Assembly (NCBI GenBank): GCA_905250125.1
Contig: CAJNOL010000985.1
Location: forward strand, 1-64,000
From: Rotaria sordida
Lineage: Eukaryota > Rotifera > Eurotatoria > Philodinida > Philodinidae
Length of the DNA: 64,000 nt
Direction: 5' to 3'
Below are positions 27,618 to 39,100 of this stretch, piece after piece. The translations under genes were made by a program, and so were the position numbers. A model generated the notes under the pieces. It worked only from the letters and a program-made list of their open reading frames with translations, did no database searches and had not been told where the DNA came from. Every line of letters begins with the position of its first letter. Position 1 is the first letter of the stretch.

Positions 27618-29065
27618 ATGCCATTGACAGCAGCAGAAAGAGCAAAAAATTATCATGATCGATTAAAACAAAAGGAAAAAAGAATATATTGATTTTAAAC
27701 GAAAAGACTGTGAACAAAAAGCTCAAAAAAGAGCTTTGATGAATATCAAAGAACAAGAAGAATTCCTTAATAGTCATCGAATAGCACAACGACGCTATCG
27801 TCAAAAATTAAAAAACAAAAATGATTGTACAATGCAGCCTGAGCAGTTGGAATTAAAATTTTTTTTAAAATGTTGTCAGAGCATTTTTTCTTATGTAGTT
27901 CTTCATATCGCAGATAAACCCTTGCTAAAGCTGTGAAGAAAGTTCTACGTGCATTGCCTAATGATCCATATAAACAACATCTGAAACGTATTGGGTAGGA
28001 TATAGAATTGTTACCGAAACCAACATTTGAACGAACATAAGCAAATATATCTGAAACTGTTGTGAGAACAGTCCATGATTTTTACAAGAAGGATAGTATT
28101 TCCTGGCAAGCACCTGGAAAGCGTGACTATTTAACTATCCGAGAAAATGGAATTCGTGTTCAACACCAAAAATGTTTTTTATTATACAATATTCGAGAGA
28201 TTTATGAATTGTTTATTCAAGAACATCGAGGTATGAGCGAGTATTTTTCACTAAAAAAGTCTGATAGGATAAGAGTATAGAGTTAAACTGTGTTTTGACA
28301 AGTTGAAAAAAATTTCGAGAAAAATTAAATTTTTGGTCTTTCCTCGATCTGCATCTTTCAAAGACAGCCGTTATATGTTGCCGTTTATCATTTTTATGTT
28401 CCTTTAGATATATCGATTAGTCGATCAATGTTTGCTAAACTTCGACCAGAATACATTTTAACAAAGAAAACTTTAGCATATCGAATATGTGTTTGTGTCA
28501 TTCATGATAGTGTTAATCTGTTATTGGAAGTGTAGCCAAAAGAAGTACATTGTTTAAAGAATAATTTGAATGAATTTTTATCTAAAATGGTATGTGACGA
28601 ATCAGAAGAATCCTGTATGATGTCGTGCTGCGACACCTATGCAAAAAATTTCAAACAGCATATTGCCAGGAAGATAATTGATAAAAAAAATAGTCAGTTG
28701 GTTTCAATGGACAAATCTCAATGGGCGAGCAGTGAAACAAGAATTTTCTGGTAAAAATAAGCCTAGACTATAATTAAAACAATAATAAATATTTTTTAAC
28801 TGATTTCATACTTATTACTTAAGGATCAGTGTGGAAGTGTGTTAAGTAATTAAAATGTAAAACACCAGAATATTTGTGGCAAGTAAACATTAAAAGAAAA
28901 CAAAGTAATTATTTTGAATATATTAAAAATAATGCAAAGTGATTATACTGTTATCTGCCAAGTAGATTATGCAGAAAATTTTGCATTTGACAACCAAAAT
29001 CAAATACAATCTGCACATTGGGCAAAAAACAATTTTATCTATACTTCATCAAGCATCTTATCCAA
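27618..29065 (+). pseudogene. Decayed transposon protein gene (DNA-transposon type)
   Basis: Reading across the three frames shows, in order, a basic N-terminus AAERAKNYHDRLKQ; SHRIAQRRYRQKLKNK; FYKKDSISWQAPGKRDYLTI; QHQKCFLLYNIREIYELF; SRSMFAKLRPEYILTKKTL; a cysteine cluster (MVCDESEESCMMSCC); and finally QVDYAENFAFDNQ with IQSAHWA. These blocks in this order are those of a multi-copy metazoan transposon-like protein whose hallmark is a QVDFAEN...Q.EIQSAHW segment. I do not assign a superfamily. Several frame breaks separate the blocks and the part after AHWA is missing, so it is a dead copy. No terminal inverted repeats or target duplication were found. Insertion at DNA level is inferred. 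Confidence 0.7.
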
Positions 29066-29235
29066 CTTCATTTCATGGAGATAGAGAAACCGCAAGGTGG
29101 AAAGAAGTGATTCCGTCACGCTTGGACAGGCCGAAAGATAATTTCAAAGACAAAGTCAAACAGATATTTTCGATCTTTCATCTTTTCTTATTGAATTATG
29201 CTTTAGAAAACTATATCGATGGGATGATAACAATT

Positions 29236-29883
29236 TTATTTAATTTTTAAATATTTTTGACATTTATCATTGTTCCATAAATTGCCAACACAAACAATTC
29301 CATCCAAATCAATAATTTCATTGATTATTTTAACATAAGCTTGTGTTTCTTCATATCTTCCATTGCTATTCAGTTTTCCATGCCATTCATTAGTATGATC
29401 TTTAATTGTGATCGATTGTGGTTTATCATATTCGTCCATTGTTATCTCTACTATTCCGTCATCAACCAATCTTTTCCATAGATCATTAGAATATACTGCT
29501 GTATAAGGTTTAACATTACTGACACTAATAGTCACATGAGGATATTTATTCATTGAACGATGACTATCATTACTATCGACACTATGAACTAAGATTGTTT
29601 GTGCATGTTCATCTTCGGCATAGGCTAAAATTCTTAATTTTTGTACGTGTCCGTAATGTGATTTATAGTTGTTCATACTGTCAGATCTTGGATAAAATTC
29701 AATTGTACTATGTTCACAATAAATATGACGAGTGTTACCATAAAATGGAGATGAATGTTCATGAGAACGAAAAACTTTATCTTTTAATAAATTCTTCATG
29801 CTCTCAGTTAAAAACACCGTCATAAAACGAGAACAATAAATGACAGGAAAACACCATAACAAAGCAAATGTGATAAAACTCAT
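29236..29883 (-). CDS. Small secreted protein, unassigned family
   Basis: Single-exon ORF of 215 aa. The first ~18 residues (MSFITFALLWCFPVIYCS) form a good signal peptide. The remainder is soluble, with KLRILAYAEDEHAQTILV followed about 40 residues on by PHVTISVSNVKPYTAVYSN. A strand pair containing H.T.SV and VKPY..VYSN faintly recalls the 2H-phosphodiesterase-like (CPD) half of fungal and plant tRNA-ligase relatives, but the second HxT/S is not convincing. Two C-terminal cysteines (VCVGNLWNNDKCQ) could pair. The reading frame is long and clean against an AT-rich background, and start and stop are well defined. It is tail-to-tail with the decayed transposon gene. Function unknown. Confidence 0.65.
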   Translation of the reverse strand: MSFITFALLWCFPVIYCSRFMTVFLTESMKNLLKDKVFRSHEHSSPFYGNTRHIYCEHSTIEFYPRSDSMNNYKSHYGHVQKLRILAYAEDEHAQTILVHSVDSNDSHRSMNKYPHVTISVSNVKPYTAVYSNDLWKRLVDDGIVEITMDEYDKPQSITIKDHTNEWHGKLNSNGRYEETQAYVKIINEIIDLDGIVCVGNLWNNDKCQKYLKIK

Positions 29884-30072
29884 AATGCCAAAATAATACG
29901 GAGAGGTACGATGAAATAGATGATTTTCACACCGGTTCTTATTTTATTTCATAAATGAAAGTGTAACGAAAAGAATGCAGATGCTTTTTATTTTATATTC
30001 TTTTTTTCTTTAAACAAATGAAAAAATAAAAATAAAAAATAAAAAAAAGCAAGCATAAACGTCATTTTGCTC

Positions 30073-30213
30073 TAGGGATGCACCAAATCCAATTCTAGGT
30101 CAAATCCAGTCAAATCCAAATCCAGGTCAAATTTAGTCAAATCCAAACCCAAATCTAACTCCAGTCAAATCCAATTCCTGGATTTGACTGGATTTGGATT
30201 TGGTGTACACCTA
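30073..30213. repeat. Word-repeat foldback, AAATCCAG type (copy 1)
   Basis: Ends are TAGGGATGCACCAAATCC and its near-complement GGATTTGGTGTACACCTA. The interior is built from reiterated AAATCCA / GTCAAATCC words on the left half and their complements on the right, so nearly the whole 141 bp can fold back. Confidence 0.8.
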
Positions 30214-30587
30214 TTTTGGTCTATATCTATTTGTCAATAATGAGAAAATCTACAGCTGATCTATTTATATACTATTTGTTTTTATGCGTACTTGAAACGA
30301 ATGCAGAATAATGGAGAAGCGGTGATAAGGCCACTTTTCAGTCCAAAGTATTTTCGAGAGATAACCATACTGGAATAGCAAGTTCGACATGGGCTACAGC
30401 ATAGACATACTCATTTGTCTTGAAACGATATTGAGACTTTTGATTTCTGTATCCTCCTACCGAGTTTTCTGGAAAACTTTTTCAAAACCTACTTCTGAAA
30501 CAAATCTAGCAATATCAAGTCGATCATACTGATTACGAATATCGAAATTAGAAGTCTCAAAAATGTAGCTTTGAAACAAAAGACGAG

Positions 30588-30658
30588 CTGGGTGTGGAAT
30601 GAGGGTTTGGGTGTATGTGAGACTGAAGATAGGAAGAGACTGACAACCACACCCAACT
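30588..30658. repeat. Telomere-word foldback 5
   Basis: The left arm starts AGCTGGGTGTGG and continues GGGTTTGGGTGTATGTGAG; the right arm ends CCACACCCAACT, matching the outer left arm. Confidence 0.75.
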
Positions 30659-32734
30659 AGACATTTGTCTAGGATTAATACAGAAGCGGATTTTCTAGAA
30701 CTTTTTTGTTTTGTTTCGCAGTAAACCATGAATTTAAATCTCGAACTGGAATACCTTCGTATAGAATCAATGCTTTTGAATCTTTCCGATGATGTACACA
30801 ATAGAGTGGTTTTAAAACCATAAATTCTATACTTTATGTGCACTTGAAAATGCAGTATTTTGTTCACAATAATAAGAAAATATGCTTAGACAATTACCTC
30901 ATCGGTTCTTTATTTATTAATGCGTCTTAGTAAAGCGAAAAACTCATCAATAAATATTAAGATGACTAATATATTTTCGAAATTAGGATGTTCGTTTTCA
31001 TATAAGGGTAGATAAATCTAACATGTCATGAAGATATATGAACTTCTTTCTTATTGCAGTCCTAGAGGATTAAGTAAAAGATGAGTGCCAAAATAGATCA
31101 AATTTAAAGAATAGTCTCGTAATTGGACATATCAGCTACATCGTGTTTTACCTTTTAACTCTACAGAAATGGTGCTAAAAGCTTTCCAGTTCAAAATAAA
31201 TTCGTACTGATTGAGCCATTTTTTTATTTACGCAGAAATTTTTTAATTTTTAGTTAATTTACTATTGTTTTATGATAGATTTCTATAAAACCTGTGAGAT
31301 TTTAGAAATTCTCTATAAATTTAGAAATTCAATTTATTTTTTCTAAATGCTCAACTGAAATACGACAAAGTCGCGCATAAACGTCCAAATATTAATCGAG
31401 TAGATATTGAACATTAATATACACACGTCCGCTCATATAACGCGACACTTTAACGATCAAGTCTCTTTGAAAGCTTATTTTTCAAGATGATCTAATCTAG
31501 ATACTTTATTAGATGGAGTTTTTTCTTCGCTAATTACGAATTTGATGTTTTTTTTCAACAAATGCTGAATGATATAACATTCGATGCAGAATTCAATTCT
31601 TTACAAAAATTATCTAATGATTTTATTACTTTCGTATCTAAGCATTACTTGTACATTTTTCAACTTCTTGTACAGATCATGAGCTTCCGATTTGATCTAG
31701 TAACTTGATTCTTGCTCACAACGGCTAAGTATACGATGAAGATAAATATTTATGAAAATTAAATACTAATAAGCGGATTAAGTATCTCAAATTTGATCGA
31801 TACAAAATAAGGATAACAGTTTAAGTTTGTTTACTACTGAAAAAATCCGTTTGATGCACTACTAAAGTGGCTCTAGAAGCATCTCATTTGGAGAAATACT
31901 TTCACAAGAAACTAGAGTTATATGAGCGACACTAGAAGTAAAAGGTTTTTTATGTAGCAGTGTCAAGCGATGATGAAATCTTTCAAGAAGCTCGAGAATG
32001 ATAAACTATATCGAATAACGTGTGAACAAATGTTCTAACTTTCAATTATTTCGAGATAGTTGTAACAAAATGTGTCGAAAATTTAACAGCATCACTTTTG
32101 GACAAGCTAAATACCAATTGATCTTAAATTTCTTGACAAGAATCGATATCATATAAAAGCGCAGTTTTACAAAAAAATAAAAATAACACAAGCTCGCAGT
32201 GCGTAAACATTCTTCTAATGTTCTCAAAATTTTTATCAGAGGCATAGATTATCAATAAATAGGAATTCAAAAACTGAAGAGTCTTCAAATTTTTTATCCG
32301 ATCGAGATTACGCTATCGACCTTTTTATTTGCGTGTTTCAGAATGCAACTTAATCTAATAGAAATTTATTTTGAGACAGTTATAGATAATACAATTCGTA
32401 CCAAGAATGATTTACAAAGGTAAGGATGTGGACTCGGATCAGAGATAAGTACAGTCCTACTGTTCTGTCTTCTTGTGTGACATATTAAAATATATTATCA
32501 TGAGTTTTCATTTGATAACTCTAGAGAGCTGCATAGCGTAAAAACGTCTTGGAAATCTATTGAGTTTGAATTAGAATAGTAACTAATTCATCAAAAAATT
32601 ATATATATTCAAGTTCAATTGACATGATTCGAGTAATTCTGAGGCAAACACGACATGAAAAAACAGTTCATACTTGCTAATGAATATTCTTCATTAACAA
32701 AAACTTGAACATAATTAAGAACATCTCGTAAAAA

Positions 32735-32812
32735 TTGGGTGTGGGTGTAGGTGCGGCCATGCACTGTAGAAGTACTACTCTCACATCCACATCCACACCG
32801 ACACCCACACCC
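32735..32812. repeat. Telomere-word foldback 6
   Basis: The left arm is TTGGGTGTGGGTGTAGGTG; the right arm is CACATCCACATCCACACCG then ACACCCACACCC, with a loop of about 25 bp. One of the cleanest members of the family. Confidence 0.85.
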
Positions 32813-33556
32813 TTCTTGGAATTATTCATCTTCTGCAAAGCCAACTAATGAAACCCTTAAGCAACGTCGAAATCACAACCTTGGTGTGTCTGATTCGAAC
32901 TGTGAATTCAACTATCTCTATATTCTGTGTACTTCGTTTGTGATCTTCGAATCATCTGCACAAGTACTGCTATTAAGCCGTCTGAAGAGTCCTCTAGCAG
33001 CGACGAAATCATGATCATGGTAGCTTCATTCACCTATACCAACACCCATACCGGTTATACTTAATGTATTATACGAATTCTCTGCTATGCTTTAAGTGTT
33101 TGCCTTTGAACATTGGAGGCTTTCAGTATCCTTTCGATTTCGAGACAAGAGATGAGACAGTGCTAAAGCTACCTGACGAGTCCCTTGATAAAGGACGAGA
33201 CTAGTCGTGGCGCTACACTCTATAGGACTTACCCACACCCACACTTTGACCCACATCCTCAAGTATTATTCTCCAGTTTTTTTCCTTTTACAAAAATATT
33301 TAGCTCCAACATAACATATGATTCTCAAGACACATACTAATTAGCACAGTGAATTACCTTAACTTCATTTTTTCTGTCTTTAAATTCATTTTCTCAACGA
33401 ATATTTCACTCACGGGCTGAATGATTTACACGACATTGATTATTCTTTATAAGTTTAAAAAGGGAAAAATAGCCATTTATTTCTTCTTTTTTTTCGTGTC
33501 TTTTCCTGTCTTGAATACTGTTCCACCTAAAGAAACTCTGTGATGAGAATGAGCTT

Positions 33557-36010
33557 CTATTTGTAGGTAATCAAGTATTCAGCAAATGCTTGTGCATCAT
33601 GATACGTAACAAAAATGTGGTCACCATCAGTTGTTGAATCAAATCCAACGGGTCGAGTTTTCATTGAACTATTTCCTAGGATTGTGTTTCCCATCAAAAC
33701 ACGAGACACAAACATAAATCGTTTCCCATTAGCATTTGGAATAGCATAGTTGTGACTGTAAGTAGCGTTTGATGAAAAATAGACGCCAAATCCATATACT
33801 GTACCTAAAAGTGAAATAAATTTCATGACAACCACGAAAAGACACAAGTTAAAAGCTCACCATTTATCCCGGCGAAACTTCTATTAAAACAATCTTCAAT
33901 AATCAAATCTGCAGCTTTCTGAGGACAACCGTGATATAAACGCTTTTCGGTGTCTCTCTTGAGTCGTTTTCTGAAATCTCGACAATGTGCTAGATATTGC
34001 ATGTACCATCGTTCATTTTGAATTCGTTCAATCTGTATAATTTGCGTATATTTTCCTTTCATTGTCAGATCGAAATTGGTGACAATCGATTTGTATTCAT
34101 CGGTATTGATAGGCACTATGAAGCGTACTCTATTTTCTGTTGATTGTACCCATGTTGAAGGTAATTCATGGCTATTTGAGGTCGAAAGATCTGTTAAAAG
34201 ACGAGCAAAGTTCTCTAACTATCTTTTAGTTAGAATGATCGTTATCAAAACGATATCTCTGTAGTGACAGATCGATATTTTTAGATAGAAACAAATATTT
34301 TGGTCCTTAGACGAATCGTTTTCGCGCTCTCAAAAGCGTAACTTAAATTTTCTTTGTCTTTCCCAAAATATAAAATGCATTTTTTACTTTTTTACGGCCA
34401 TTGCCACAATTGAGATACTAGAAGTGTTACAAACGACAACAACTAGAAAACCAACTGAAAAAGTTCAAAGGTTGCTAGATACTCTGTATTACAACAAGGG
34501 ATAAATCTAATTCGTTTGTTCAAAAATACGTAGTCTAAAATAATCGAACATAAATATTGTTTTAGTCTGTTTCTGTTGAAAAATTTGGCAGCTTCGTCGC
34601 TTTTCACCGATATTAAACGATGGCATAAATTCAATAGGCTGTTTTACAATACTGTTTACCTCTACGTGTCTCATCTCAATCTACGCTATATAATTTGACG
34701 CTCTTATGGGAATAAAGTCAAATTTGTGCACAAATTTAACTACATTTATGAATATCATCACATTGTACTTGATGGACATTAAAGTGAAAATAACTGAGGA
34801 AAGAGCAAAAGTTTTACTTTACCTTCTTGTGATGACAACACTTGCTTACAAAATTCATCATAGATCTCTGGTTGTTCGGGTTCTATCACGAATTTTACTG
34901 TCAGTGGTAAATTTCTCATCTTAAGTTGATTTTTGATTTCTCTAACCATTGTCTTGACTAAAATCTCTTTGGAACAGCCATGCTTTCCGCATCCAATAGC
35001 TGGAAATGCAACCGAAGTAAATTTATACAAAATGATATTTTGAATAACATTCCATACTAAGTCAACAATTGATTGTTGAAGAACTTCTTTATCGGTGTTG
35101 GGCTCCCATTTGACAAAAAATATTCGTTTGCAAGGTAGTTGACCAGATGAAATCGAAAGTGTTAATGAATCTGGATTACTTTTATATTCTTTTGCATATG
35201 CCATTTGAACGTCACTACCAGCCGCATTCATTATTGCTCTTTTTAAGATGTGCGATGATGAGCTTCCAACAATAACATCAACCTACCGACAACAACCGAG
35301 AAGAAAATACACTTTGTATCGATGAAGATACAAGTCTTAGCGGTTACCTTTTGTGCTATTATATCTCCGATTTGAATTTCCACAGTTCCTTTTGCAATTG
35401 TCATTGATATTGGTTTTCTTTCTGGAGTTTGCTGAATTAACGTAATATGCTTTTGAAACTCATCGAAAACATCTATTCTATCTGGGTGTATTACGAAGAA
35501 AACCGACATAGGATAATTAAATAGTTGACAATAAACTTCCTTAACGAATGTCTGAGCAACAAGATTGATTGGACATCCATATTGGCCGCAACCAATAGCG
35601 GGTATTGCAATACTTTGATAGTTTTCACTTGCTGCTTTTTCCATTGCATCTGAGACGAATTTTTTAACGGAGTCACAAAATTTACTGACATCGGCATTAG
35701 GTTGCCATGGAAGAAAGTAAACTGTTTTCGCTGTCAACCGGCCATTCGTTGCAACAGTAATGATAGGAGCAGTTGGACTTTTCTTAATTGCAGTCTCGTA
35801 CGAAACTTTTATCGAATTTCCCCCGGTTTTGAAAACACTTTCGCACAGAGTCTTTGATGACGAACATACAACGATAATATCGGTCTAATACATCGAGTGT
35901 GTGTGAATCTACAATTACTAATTTTGTGTACTTAGACTTACTTGTTCTGCTGTTAAATCACCTTGATGAATGCCAATCAATGAATTCAGATCTCTTTTAA
36001 TAATTGAATA
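33557..36010 (-). CDS. Macrodomain-containing PARP (PARP14/15-like mono-ADP-ribosyltransferase), N-terminus unresolved
   Basis: Exons 36010-35942, 35884-35348, 35282-34823, 34190-33861 and 33804-33557 join in phase to 547 codons plus stop. Macrodomain 1 opens IGIHQGDLTAEQTDIIVVCS and has AIPAIGCGQYGCP; macrodomain 2 opens VEIQIGDIIAQKVDVIVGSS and has AFPAIGCGKHGCS. A PARP catalytic domain follows: IERIQNERWY, LYHGCP (NAD-binding His), FAGINGTVYGFGVYFSSNAT (Tyr), and FVTYHDAQAFAEYLI at the end. The third triad position aligns to isoleucine, as in mono-ADP-ribosylating PARPs. Both macrodomains lack the usual NAAN motif, so ADP-ribose binding may be altered. No initiator Met was found in the first recognised exon; an upstream exon is expected before 36010 or the reading may begin in the USP9X-like gene just upstream on the same strand. 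Confidence 0.88.
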
Positions 36011-36183
36011 CTTTAACAGAAAGACACCGAATATAAAATATATTCTAACACATCTTGAATACTTTTCACAAATATAGAAAGCGCCGGAAAAAAATCTAAC
36101 GAAACCTTGTAGTCAGTCGTAAAATCTCCAGAATTATCGGTCTTTTCATTTTAGTTACTTTGTATAAAGAAATGTCGAGAATC

Positions 36184-39100
36184 TCACAACGACACGATCC
36201 TTAAATATTGGTGAACGCCTGAAAAAATTAAGCGCAAAGAGAAATGTATACAGCCCGTTTTACATTTATTTTCGTTGGCGATGATGAATCTCCATAACAT
36301 TCGAATTCTTTGACTCTTCAAACTCGTTAACATACTGCTCCATAAAGAGGTCACTTCATGCTTTTCATGTTTCGTCAATAGCAATTACAAATGGAATAAA
36401 TTTCCTATACTTTCACAATTCTGAATTGTGCAATGACTAGTTACAGCAGGTACTTACGGTCGACGATGCGTTAGAATCCAAGGTCGGTTTCAGTGATTGT
36501 CTGCAGTTTTCATCATATAGTTTGAGGCAAGCATTGCCTTATTGAAAAAAAAACTTTTTAATCTGAATCTACGATATCTTCCTTAGTTACCTATAGGAGA
36601 AAGATAAAACGGATCCAGGTCCGAGATGCGTCGCTCTAAGAGAGCAATTTGCGATTCACGGTTGAAATATTCCAAACAATCGATAAACCAACTGAAAGCA
36701 AGTTCTCGACCGCACGAACTGGCTCGTTCGTTGTTTATTAACATATCCCAAAGTGTTTCGCCATATTTGAGTGGCAGACTGAGGTTACCACTTTCCAGCA
36801 GACATAAGAGTAGATCAAGATAAGCTTTCGTCGATTCTTCGTGGGTGAAACATTCATCAACTAGTGTGTCGACTTTGACATCACTCTGCGTCATGTTCCA
36901 CATATCCTGTTGACTAGTTGATAGACTTTGAATCAAGACATTGATTAGATCACATTTGTGGACTAAGAAACTAATAATATCTTGATTCGTTGTCTTTGAT
37001 GTATTCGTTGGATTGTGACGCAAGATTTCGGTGAGATATTTAATGGCAGGTATATGCCAGCCAGTGTTTCGCTGAAGATCTTTCATGCATTTGAGAGAGT
37101 AATTCCGTCTAAGTTCGTCGTATTCTGGACGATCCTCGACAAATACTCGGTAGTGACTACGAAGAAGACGATCGAGCATCGATCGACTGAGACCATTTTC
37201 GTGTGCCATGATCCATAAGCTTTCCAAGACCTAATAGCAAAAATTTTAATCCTCTCTTTTTTTTCTCTTTCTCGTAGAGAACAATCTAGCAAACACAAAT
37301 TGTCTGATTGCTTGCTTGTTTGTGTGTTCACACCTCACTGATGGGTTGAAAATTCGTACGACAAAGAACTGACGTGGAAAGCCACAATCAGGCACCCATT
37401 TGAGGGTTGTGGGTGAACGTGAATAAGGATAAGCGTTATAGTGGTTTGAGACGAGAGGCGTGGAAGAAGTAAGTGATGAGAACCAATAGAAATCAAGTTT
37501 TTAGGAAAAAGCATTTTTAGAAGTATCCAGATGTTCGCTTCTGGGAGTGAAGTGTGTAGCAAGCATAAATTGTCTTCTTGCTTATGTGAGCGTCCAAACT
37601 TCACTAATTGGCTGAAAACGAATCTGAGAGGAAACTGTTGCGGTAGCTCAAATATGACTCTATTTGTGTATACTACCGATTATGACGCAAGTGCGTGTTG
37701 GAAGCGATGACAAAGAAATAAGATCAATTTTTTCAATTGGTTTTGCAGTGAATGTGGAGAGATCGCATTCTTACGAGAAAGAGCTAAGCGAGTCCTCAGA
37801 CGAGCGTTACTTGTTTCTTTAGCTTTTATAAAATCCTACCCGACCAATCGATTCTTGTTTACATTGACGTCCAATTACACTCAACAATACGATAAGTTTC
37901 TCTTGAGCAGATGCCGTTTCTATTTTCCATGACTAAATTTTTCACAAAATTCAATGTCTTGTTTTATTCTAAACTAAATACTCACCTTATAGATACAACC
38001 AATCAAATGGTTGATTTGTTCTAAATTGAATTTTGCTGCTGCACTGGTGATCAATGTGAATAGATGAACGACACTCACAAATGACCGACCATGCTATATG
38101 CATAGACAACGTTTTACAAGTGTCCGCTTTTTGATAACGAATGAATTCTACCTGCATTTTCCAGATCTTTTCAATTTCTTCTTTCGAGATGTGTGGTGCA
38201 ATAAAATCCATTAATATTCGTACTTTTCCCATGTACTGCTTTTGATCGATATTTCCTATTTACGTGCAAAAGAATCGATTGTGTCTTTCAAAAATGTTTT
38301 CATTAAAATGTAACTTACCTTCGAGTACTTTCCATAGGATTGAATTTTTTATAATATATTTGGTGATTACATTATGTGGAATCAATATACTATCTTCGAT
38401 GATTTTAGCGAGCTGCTTATAGAAAGTTTTTCTTAATAGAGCAAAAAATGGTCAGTATTGATTTACTTCGTTTAATGAATTCATTTTGGCATCGAAATTC
38501 GATAGAGTGACCATTTTTAGAATAAGATTCAAATACACTTTGTTGACATGTTCAACACAATTTGACCGAGCAGACGAATAGATTTTTCGTAGAATAGATA
38601 ATAGTTCAAACGCGTCATTTATTGACTAAAACTTTTATATTAGCAAGTATAGACGGAAAAACATATACGAACGTTCTCTTTGAAATTTTCTTCATTCATA
38701 TCTTCTATATAATCAAGGACTTGATCGATTTCCTTACTGAACAATTGTCGATATCGTGCCTTGATAAGATAATTCATACAATTGACGAATGGCATCAACA
38801 AAGCATGATATTCCTAGAGAAGATAGATTTTATACAAATATTTTTATTTTGATGTCCTTACTAGAGCAGTCAGTCGTGGTTCATCTTGAAATTGTTTTCT
38901 TAAATTTTTGATTCCATTTTTCAAAACGAATCGATTAATAATTTGACACAGCCAGCCATATGTATCTTTTTGATGATGGACCGAGAAGATTGATGACGCT
39001 GGTGGAGTGGCTAAGACACGATCACCTAATGTTTGGTCAAGTAAATATTCGTAAGGTTTATTTTTGTGTTTGAGTTGAAATACGGAATCACAATCGAAGA

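Larger units (their letters stand above)
29884..33556. other. Intergenic, 3.7 kb
   Basis: AT-rich with three small foldbacks (30073-30213, 30588-30658, 32735-32812). Near 33032-33052 and 33227-33262 there are unpaired C-rich telomere-like words (CCCACACCCACAC) without a visible G-rich partner. No gene recognised; the ORF at 30457-30867 (-) spans a foldback and is not called. Confidence 0.5.

Noticed and set aside
30457-30867. 136-aa ORF on the minus strand
   Set aside because: It runs through a telomere-word foldback, has no domain and no splice-supported extension.
33140-33262. GC-richer patch ending in CCCACACCCACAC words, resembling the one at 14150-14390
   Set aside because: No convincing alignment between the two patches and no G-rich partner arm; kept only as a note.
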